From: Cellulomonas soli
GTDB lineage: Bacteria > Actinomycetota > Actinomycetes > Actinomycetales > Cellulomonadaceae
Length of the DNA: 64,000 nucleotides
Direction of reading: 5' to 3'
Assembly: GCF_013409305.1 (NCBI RefSeq)
Contig: NZ_JACBZJ010000001.1
Span: 2,418,001-2,482,000, forward strand
Below the pieces are notes generated by a model. The model had not been told where the DNA came from, made no database searches, and saw only the letters and a list, made by a program, of their open reading frames with translations. The position numbers were made by a program, and so were the translations under genes. Positions 58,572 through 64,000 of this stretch are shown here, piece after piece; within the stretch, counting starts at the first letter, position 1, and every line of letters begins with the position of its first letter.

Positions 58572-60047
58572 TCAGCGGACGGTCGAGTACCGCATCTCGT
58601 GCAGGGCGACCGTGCCGGTCACCGCCTGCACACCGACCACCCGGCCGGTGAACCCGCCGGCCACCTCCGTCGACAGGTAGCGCCCGTCGAGAGCGGCGAG
58701 TCGGACGTACCCGTCGGGGCCGTCGAACCCCAGCTCGACGTCGTCCGGCGCGTCGGCGAAACCCTGCGGTCCCACGGCCGGGTCGGTGCAGCGCGCGTGC
58801 AGCACCACCGTCGAGCCGACGCCCGGCACCTCGTGCACGACCTGCGCGAACGGGCCGACCTGCACCCGGACACGCACGCCGTCGCTGTCGGCCTCGACCG
58901 CGTACCAGTGGCGCGCGTCGAGGCGCACCAGGAGCCGGGCCGTCCCGTGCGCGACATCGACCCGGGCCTGCACGTGCCACCGCGGGTCCTGGGCGCGGAC
59001 GGCCAGCACCCGTGGCTCGGGCTCCGGTGCCGGCGCGGCGTGCAGCCGCAGGGTGCCGTCCTCGTCGTGCGAGGTGAAGGTGCCCGGGTGCGCGCCAGGG
59101 CACACCCAGCGCGGGTGCAGCGGGGCGTCGGCCCCGAACGTGTCGACGAACGAGTGGTCCTGCGGCTCGACCTCGAACCGGTCCTCGACGAACACCGGCC
59201 ACCCGTCGACCCAGTCGATGCCGGTGAGGAACGTCTCCCGGCCGTTCACGTGGAACTGCGGCGTCCAGCCCGCGGTGCGCACCCCGAGGTGCACCGCCGC
59301 CCACGTGCCGTCGGCCAGCTCGACCAGGTCGGCGTGACCCGTGCTCTGCACCGGCCACCCGGTGCTGCGGTGCGTGAGCACCGGGTTGGTCGGTGCCCCC
59401 TCGAACGGACCGGTGACCTGCCGCGAGCGGGCCACCGACGCGCAGTGGCCGCGCTCCGTGCCGCCCTCGGCGATCAGCAGGTACCACCAGTCGCCCACCC
59501 GGTACAGGTGCGGTGCCTCGGGGCTGGCCAGCCCGGTCCCGCTCCACAGCCCGCGCGGCTCGGTCAGAGCACGGCCCGTGAGCGGGTCGAGCTCGACCTG
59601 CAGGATCTGGCTGGAGCCCTCGGCGAACCCCGCCCAGGTGAGGTAGCACCGGCCGTCCTCGTCCCACGTGAGATCCGGGTCGATGCCCAGCGCGTCCGGG
59701 GTGCGCACCGGGTCGGACCACCCGGTGCGCGGGTCGCTCGTCGTGACGATCAGGTGCCCGAGACCGTCGCCCGCCGAGACGTCCGTGGTGATGAGCCAGA
59801 ACCGACCGTCGTGGTGCCGCAGCGTCGGGGCGTAGACGCCGCGGTTGCTCACCAGCCCGGCGGTCGACAGCTGGGCGGGCCGCTCGAGCGCGTTGCCGAC
59901 CTGCTCCCAGTGCACGAGGTCGCGGCTGTGGAAGACCGGGACGCCGGGCACGTACTCGAACGAGGACGTCGCGAGCCAGTAGTCCTGCCCGACCCGGCAG
60001 AGCGAGGGATCGGGGTGGAATCCGGCGATGACGGGCTGCGTGCTCAT
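58572..60047 (-). CDS. Glycoside hydrolase family 43-like enzyme (xylosidase/arabinofuranosidase type)
   Basis: A 491-residue protein. Residues about 5-310 form a five-bladed propeller beginning PVIAGFHPDPSLCRVGQDYW, with the catalytic base in FHPDPS, an Asp in GIDPDLTWDEDGR and the acid in ASPEAPHLYRVGDW, as in GH43 beta-xylosidases. Residues about 320-490 form a second beta-rich module (DUF1349/GH43 C-terminal type). No signal peptide is seen, so it acts in the cytoplasm, probably on imported xylo- or arabino-oligosaccharides. The ATG at 60047 has GAGGGAG upstream. It is the only metabolic enzyme inside the chemotaxis region and lies on the opposite strand. Confidence 0.88.
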   Translation of the reverse strand: MSTQPVIAGFHPDPSLCRVGQDYWLATSSFEYVPGVPVFHSRDLVHWEQVGNALERPAQLSTAGLVSNRGVYAPTLRHHDGRFWLITTDVSAGDGLGHLIVTTSDPRTGWSDPVRTPDALGIDPDLTWDEDGRCYLTWAGFAEGSSQILQVELDPLTGRALTEPRGLWSGTGLASPEAPHLYRVGDWWYLLIAEGGTERGHCASVARSRQVTGPFEGAPTNPVLTHRSTGWPVQSTGHADLVELADGTWAAVHLGVRTAGWTPQFHVNGRETFLTGIDWVDGWPVFVEDRFEVEPQDHSFVDTFGADAPLHPRWVCPGAHPGTFTSHDEDGTLRLHAAPAPEPEPRVLAVRAQDPRWHVQARVDVAHGTARLLVRLDARHWYAVEADSDGVRVRVQVGPFAQVVHEVPGVGSTVVLHARCTDPAVGPQGFADAPDDVELGFDGPDGYVRLAALDGRYLSTEVAGGFTGRVVGVQAVTGTVALHEMRYSTVR

Positions 60048-60117
60048 GCTCTCCCTCGGGCGTGACGGGCGGTCGCGACGGTGCGACGGCCACGGGTGCG
60101 TGCACGTCACAGTCAAC

Positions 60118-60129
60118 CGCAACGCTGCG
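60118..60129. promoter_or_regulatory. Possible LacI-type operator upstream of the GH43 gene
   Basis: CGCAACGCTGCG is palindromic except at one base pair and has the CG centre typical of LacI-family operators. It lies 71-82 bases before the GH43 start, between that gene and the receptor gene. No LacI-type regulator is in the window. This is a weak call. Confidence 0.25.
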
Positions 60130-60183
60130 ACCTGCGGCTCCACCCGGCTGGGTGCCCGCTGTGCACGCGACGGCGCGATTCCG

Positions 60184-60211
60184 GTCAGCGAGCGGGCCCG
60201 ACGACCGATGA
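60184..60211 (+). promoter_or_regulatory. FliA-type promoter of chemoreceptor 2
   Basis: GTCA at 60184-60187, 16 bases, then ACCGATGA at 60204-60211, 37 bases before the GTG. The -35 shares GTCA with the flgN copy. Confidence 0.6.
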
Positions 60212-60248
60212 GAAGGGCGCACGCCCCCACACGTCTCGGAGCCCGCCT

Positions 60249-61862
60249 GTGTCTGCTGCCGCACCGCCCACCGCTCGTCGCCGCTTCGCCGACCGCCCGA
60301 TCGGGGTCCGGATCGGGGCGGCCGTCGGCCTGCTCGCGCTGGTCGCCTCCGTGATGGGGGTCCTCGGCATCGTCGTCTCCCGCTCGCTGAGCGACGGCCA
60401 GCAGCAGATGTACGACGAGTCCGTCGACCCGCTGGTCGCGCTCGCGGACATGCAGCGCGACCTGCAGGGCAGCCGGGTGCGCGCGAACGTCCTGGCGTTC
60501 GCGAACCCGCAGGACCGGGCCGACCTGGTCGCCGAGCTCGACGAGCGCGGTGCGCACCTGATCGAGCAGGCCCAGGAGTACGAGGCGCAGGCCTTGACGA
60601 CCGACATGCAGGGGCCGTTCGTCGACGAGCTCACGGCGTTCCACGACGCGATCGACAACGAGTGGATGACCGCGATCCTGGCCTCCGACAGCGGCCAGGA
60701 CGTCGACCTGCACGCGCTGTACGAGAGCACGCTGTACGTGCACTCCGACGCGGCGCTCGACATCCTCACCGCCGAGGGCGACGCGCGTGCCGCGCACGCC
60801 TCTGAGCTCAACGACGCAGGCACCCGGCAGGCCGCGAGCCTGCAGCGGCTCCTGGTCATCGCCCTGCTGGTCGGCCTGGCGCTCGGTGTCCTGCTCGCGG
60901 TGCGCGTCGTGCGCTCGGTGGTGCGGACGGTCGCCGTGGTCGGGGAGAGCCTGGAGGCGCTCGCCGCCGGGGACCTCACCCGCCCGCCGGCCGTGGACAC
61001 CCACGACGAGCTCGGTCGCATGGCCGCCTCGCTCTCCCGCGCGCTGGACTGGCTGCGGCAGACCATGACCTCGGTCGGTGCCACCGCCGAGACCGTCGCC
61101 TCCGCGTCCGAGGAGCTGTCGGCCGGCTCGACGCAGGTCGCCGCCGGGTCGGAGGAGACCTCGGCGCAGGCCGGCGTCGTCGCCGCGGCCGCCGAGCAGG
61201 TCTCCCGGAACGTCGAGGCTGTCTCCGCCGGTGCGGAGCAGATGGGGGCCTCGATCCGCGAGATCGCGCAGAACGCCACCGAGGCCGCCCGGGTCGCGGC
61301 GCAGGCCGTCAGCTACTCGGAGTCGACGGCGGGCACCGTGAACGAGCTGGGCGCGTCCGCGCAGGAGATCGGCGCGGTCGTCAAGGTCATCACGAGCATC
61401 GCGGAGCAGACGAACCTCCTGGCCCTGAACGCGACCATCGAGGCGGCGCGCGCGGGCGAGGCGGGCAAGGGCTTCGCCGTCGTCGCGGGCGAGGTCAAGG
61501 AGCTGGCGCAGGAGTCCGCCCGTGCGGCCGAGGACATCGCGGCGCGCATCGCCAAGAACCAGGCGCAGACCGCCACGGCGGTCGCCGCCATCGGCGAGAT
61601 CTCCCAGATCATCACGTCGATCAACGACTACCAGCTGACCATCGCGTCGGCCGTCGAGGAGCAGACGGCCACCACGAACGAGATGAGCCGGAGCGTGACC
61701 GAGGCCGCCTCGGGCGCCCGCGAGATCGCGGAGAACATCGTCGGCGTCGCCACAGCCGCCGGCACCACCAGTGCGGTCACCACCCAGATGACCGCATCCA
61801 CCGCCGAGCTGGCCCGACTCGCCGCCGACGTGCGCAGCGCTGTCGGGCAGTTCACCTACTGA
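60249..61862 (+). CDS. Methyl-accepting chemotaxis protein 2
   Basis: A 537-residue receptor with transmembrane helices at about 21-43 and 197-218, a four-helix ligand domain ([20 protein letters not shown]), HAMP and a signalling domain whose tip is identical to that of receptor 1 ([20 protein letters not shown]). It ends VGQFTY with no pentapeptide. The GTG at 60249 has GGAG eight bases upstream. The gene for a ChvE-like sugar-binding lipoprotein follows in 29 bases, so the two are probably co-transcribed and work together. Confidence 0.94.
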   Translation: MSAAAPPTARRRFADRPIGVRIGAAVGLLALVASVMGVLGIVVSRSLSDGQQQMYDESVDPLVALADMQRDLQGSRVRANVLAFANPQDRADLVAELDERGAHLIEQAQEYEAQALTTDMQGPFVDELTAFHDAIDNEWMTAILASDSGQDVDLHALYESTLYVHSDAALDILTAEGDARAAHASELNDAGTRQAASLQRLLVIALLVGLALGVLLAVRVVRSVVRTVAVVGESLEALAAGDLTRPPAVDTHDELGRMAASLSRALDWLRQTMTSVGATAETVASASEELSAGSTQVAAGSEETSAQAGVVAAAAEQVSRNVEAVSAGAEQMGASIREIAQNATEAARVAAQAVSYSESTAGTVNELGASAQEIGAVVKVITSIAEQTNLLALNATIEAARAGEAGKGFAVVAGEVKELAQESARAAEDIAARIAKNQAQTATAVAAIGEISQIITSINDYQLTIASAVEEQTATTNEMSRSVTEAASGAREIAENIVGVATAAGTTSAVTTQMTASTAELARLAADVRSAVGQFTY

Positions 61863-61891
61863 CACCCGACGAAGGGTGAGAGGAAGCAGCG

Positions 61892-62992
61892 ATGACAGGC
61901 AACAGGATGCGACGCAGGGCAGCCGCCCTCGTCCTGGGACTGGCCGCCACCGCGGGTCTGGCGGGGTGCGCCGGCGCGTCGGGTGACGCCACCGGCGACG
62001 CCCCCCTGGTCGGTGTCGCCATGCCCACCACGACGTCCGCCCGGTGGATCGCCGACGGCGAGAACCTGCAGCGGCAGCTCGACGCGCTCGGGTACACGGT
62101 CGACCTGGAGTACGCCGAGGACGACGTGCCGACGCAGGTCGCCCAGCTCGAGCAGATGATCACCGACGGGGCCGACGCGCTCGTCGTCGGGGCGATCGAC
62201 GGGACCGCTCTCAAGGGTGTGCTCGCGAAGGCCGCCGCAGCGGACATCCCGATCGTGTCGTACGACCGGCTGATCCGGGACTCGCCGGACGTGGACTACT
62301 ACGCGTCCTTCGACAACTGGCGCGTGGGCGTCCTGCAGGCGACGTCGCTGCTGCAGGGCCTGGGCGTCGTCGACGAGACCGGCGCGCGCACGTCCGCGCC
62401 GGGTCCGTTCAGCGTCGAGCTGTTCGCCGGCTCGCCCGACGACAACAACGCGACCGTGTTCTACAACGGCGCGATGTCGGTGCTGACCCCGCTGATCGAC
62501 TCGGGCGTGCTGGTCGTGCCCTCGGGTCAGACGGAGTTCACCGCGATCGCCACGCAGGGCTGGTCCGGGGACGTCGCCGCGGAGCGGATGACGACCCTGC
62601 TGCCCCTCTACCAGGGCACGGGCGTGCACCTGGACGGTGTGCTCTCGCCGTACGACGGCATCTCGCGCAGCATCATCGCGACGGTCTCGGGCCTGGGCGG
62701 CACGCTGCCGGTCGTGTCCGGCCAGGACGCCGAGCTCGACTCGGTGAAGTCGATCGTGGCCGGCGAGCAGTACTCGACGGTCTACAAGGACACCCGTCAG
62801 CTCGCGGAGGTCGCGGTCTCCATGGTCCGCGCGCTGCTCGACGGCACGGAGCCCGAGGTCAACGACACCACCACGTACGACAACGGCCAGAAGGTCGTCC
62901 CCTCGTACCTGCTGGCCCCCCAGCTGGTCACGGTCGAGAACTACGAGCCCGTCCTCATCGAGAGCGGCTACTACGAGGCGGGCGACCTGTGA
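61892..62992 (+). CDS. ChvE-like sugar-binding lipoprotein
   Basis: A 366-residue lipoprotein. The signal peptide ends in LAGC with the lipidated Cys at about residue 26. The remainder is a type I periplasmic binding protein (DGENLQRQLDALGYTVDLEY; LEQMITDGADALVVGAIDGT; IPIVSYDRLI; TVYKDTRQLAEVAVSMVRAL), closest by eye to ChvE and other multiple-monosaccharide binding proteins. ChvE serves both uptake and chemotaxis. No ABC permease or ATPase gene adjoins it in the window; a receptor gene lies on each side. GAGAGGAAG precedes the ATG. Its stop overlaps the next gene by four bases (GTGA). Confidence 0.88.
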   Translation: MTGNRMRRRAAALVLGLAATAGLAGCAGASGDATGDAPLVGVAMPTTTSARWIADGENLQRQLDALGYTVDLEYAEDDVPTQVAQLEQMITDGADALVVGAIDGTALKGVLAKAAAADIPIVSYDRLIRDSPDVDYYASFDNWRVGVLQATSLLQGLGVVDETGARTSAPGPFSVELFAGSPDDNNATVFYNGAMSVLTPLIDSGVLVVPSGQTEFTAIATQGWSGDVAAERMTTLLPLYQGTGVHLDGVLSPYDGISRSIIATVSGLGGTLPVVSGQDAELDSVKSIVAGEQYSTVYKDTRQLAEVAVSMVRALLDGTEPEVNDTTTYDNGQKVVPSYLLAPQLVTVENYEPVLIESGYYEAGDL

Positions 62993-64000
62993 GCGCCGCG
63001 CCGGCAGGGTCGAGGACGACGACGTCGAGGACGGACGGGGCGAGGACGATGGCAGGGACGAACGGGCCCGCGGTGGCCTTCGACGGCACCGCGAGGGTGC
63101 GCAGCAGCCGCGCGGCATGGTTCTGGGACCGTCCGGTCGGCGTGAAGATCGCCACCGCGATGCTCGTGCTCGGCACGGTGTTCGCGATGGTGGGTGCGCT
63201 CGGCGCGGTCGCGCTGTGGCGGGCGGGTGAGCACCTGCACGAGATGTCGGTGCTGACCGGTCAGCTGCAGTCGGCGATGTCGGAGCTGCGTGCCGACCAG
63301 GCGCGCAGCCACGTGCTGGTGCGGCGGGCTGCGGCGGCCACGGACGAGTCGACGCGGACCCAGCTGCTGGAGTCCTCGGCGTGGGTCGACGCCGACGTCG
63401 CGCGGCAGATCGCGGTCATCGAGGACTTCCCGCAGTCGGACACCGCGCAGTGGTCGGACTTCGTCGTGCGGTGGGACGCCTGGACGGCCTACCGCGACGG
63501 CACGCTGCTGCCGTTCGTGAAGGCCGGTGACGCCACGGGGTTGTCGGCGGCGATCGACTCGAGCGTGGCGGCGGACCCGGACTGGGCCGGGCGTGCGCTG
63601 GCTCTCGCCGAGGGGCAGGTGGGGGCCTCGGTCGACGAGATCCTCGCGGCCGGGCAGTCCGAGGTGGACCGCACGATCCTGGTCCTTGCGGGGTCGTTCG
63701 TGATCGGTGCCTCGGTGTCGGGGCTGCTGGCCCTGGTCGTCGTGCGCCGGGTCTCGCGTGCGGTGCGCAGCGTGGGTGTGGCCCTCGACGCGCTCGCCGA
63801 GGGTGACCTGACGGTCGCCGCCCCCGTCGAGTCGGGTGACGAGACGGGCCGGATGTCGGCCTCCCTGGGGCGTGCCCAGCAGTCGCTGCGTGCGACTCTC
63901 TCCGGTGTCGTCGAGACGGCGGCGTCCGTGGCGGCTGCCGCGGAGGAGCTGTCGGCGTCGTCCTCGCAGGTCGCGGCCGGTGCCGACGAGACGTCCGCGC
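62989..64000 (+). CDS. Methyl-accepting chemotaxis protein 3 (cut by window edge)
   Basis: An open frame runs from a GTG at 62989, overlapping the lipoprotein stop by four bases, to the window end (337 codons). An ATG at 63049 is another start. After an Arg/Thr-rich N-terminus come RPVGVKIATAMLVLGTVFAM (transmembrane helix 1), a four-helix ligand domain, helix 2 (ILVLAGSFVIGASVSGLLAL), HAMP and the first part of the methylated helices ([20 protein letters not shown]). The rest of the signalling domain is beyond the window. The overlap suggests translation coupled to the sugar-binding lipoprotein. Confidence 0.88.
   Translation, partial: MSAAPAGSRTTTSRTDGARTMAGTNGPAVAFDGTARVRSSRAAWFWDRPVGVKIATAMLVLGTVFAMVGALGAVALWRAGEHLHEMSVLTGQLQSAMSELRADQARSHVLVRRAAAATDESTRTQLLESSAWVDADVARQIAVIEDFPQSDTAQWSDFVVRWDAWTAYRDGTLLPFVKAGDATGLSAAIDSSVAADPDWAGRALALAEGQVGASVDEILAAGQSEVDRTILVLAGSFVIGASVSGLLALVVVRRVSRAVRSVGVALDALAEGDLTVAAPVESGDETGRMSASLGRAQQSLRATLSGVVETAASVAAAAEELSASSSQVAAGADETSA

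Noticed and set aside
1-64000. CRISPR arrays, insertion sequences, prophage and tRNA genes
   Set aside because: No spaced direct repeats, transposase, integrase or tRNA cloverleaf was seen on either strand. Tandem repeats present are short and inside genes or gaps.
56829-64000. Near-identical signalling segments of the three receptors as a recent tandem duplication
   Set aside because: The similarity is limited to the region conserved in all receptors; ligand domains and flanks differ, so an old family expansion explains it.

Overview
The window is about 64 kb of very GC-rich DNA. Dense ATGA/GTGA/TGATG overlaps, frequent GTG starts, and actinobacterial families (DUF3027, DUF2530, DUF4031, a WXG100 protein, an XPB helicase pair, a long cold-shock protein) point to a high-GC Gram-positive actinobacterium. 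A complete Gram-positive-type flagellar locus plus a GH43-type glycosidase fits a motile plant-polymer degrader such as Cellulomonas or a close relative. The genus is inferred; no rRNA gene is present.

Positions 1-12.2 kb are housekeeping genes, nearly all on the minus strand: a cut epimerase, DUF4031, WXG100, an HD-like protein, a two-component system, a class I glutamine amidotransferase, PspA with a TPM-domain membrane protein, and XPB helicase with its helicase-associated partner. Positions 12.3-20.1 kb are mostly plus strand: an EAL-HDOD protein, an M20 amidohydrolase, a cold-shock protein, DUF3027 and a sacsin-like ATPase, then DUF2530 on the minus strand.

Positions 20.1-58.5 kb are the motility island. 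On the minus strand lie a second EAL-HDOD protein and flgN-flgK-flgL-fliW. On the plus strand lie fliA, a glycosyltransferase, fliC, fliD, fliS, a FliT-position protein, flgBC-fliEFGHIJ, a tiny ORF, fliK-flgDE, an M15 peptidase, flbD-motAB-fliL, fliMNOPQR-flhBA, an FlhF-like gene, csrA, cheA-cheW and a chemoreceptor. Positions 58.5-64 kb hold a minus-strand GH43 glycosidase, a second chemoreceptor, a ChvE-like sugar-binding lipoprotein and a third chemoreceptor cut by the right edge.

The strongest unlisted signal is a promoter motif read by eye: (C/G)TCA, exactly 16 bases, then N(C/T)CGAT. It stands before eleven transcription units: both EAL-HDOD genes, flgN, the glycosyltransferase, fliC, flgB, flbD-mot, fliM, cheA and two chemoreceptors. 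It looks like the promoter of the FliA sigma factor encoded here. It ties the EAL-HDOD proteins and the glycosyltransferase to motility, and implies that fliM can be made from a leaderless transcript. Other leads are an FlhF-like protein without a P-loop, a CsrA/FliW pair with two ANGGA sites in the fliC leader, and a sugar-binding lipoprotein between two chemoreceptors without an adjacent transporter in view.

No CRISPR array, insertion sequence, tRNA or rRNA gene was seen. cheY, cheR, cheB, cheD, flgM and flhG are not in the window.
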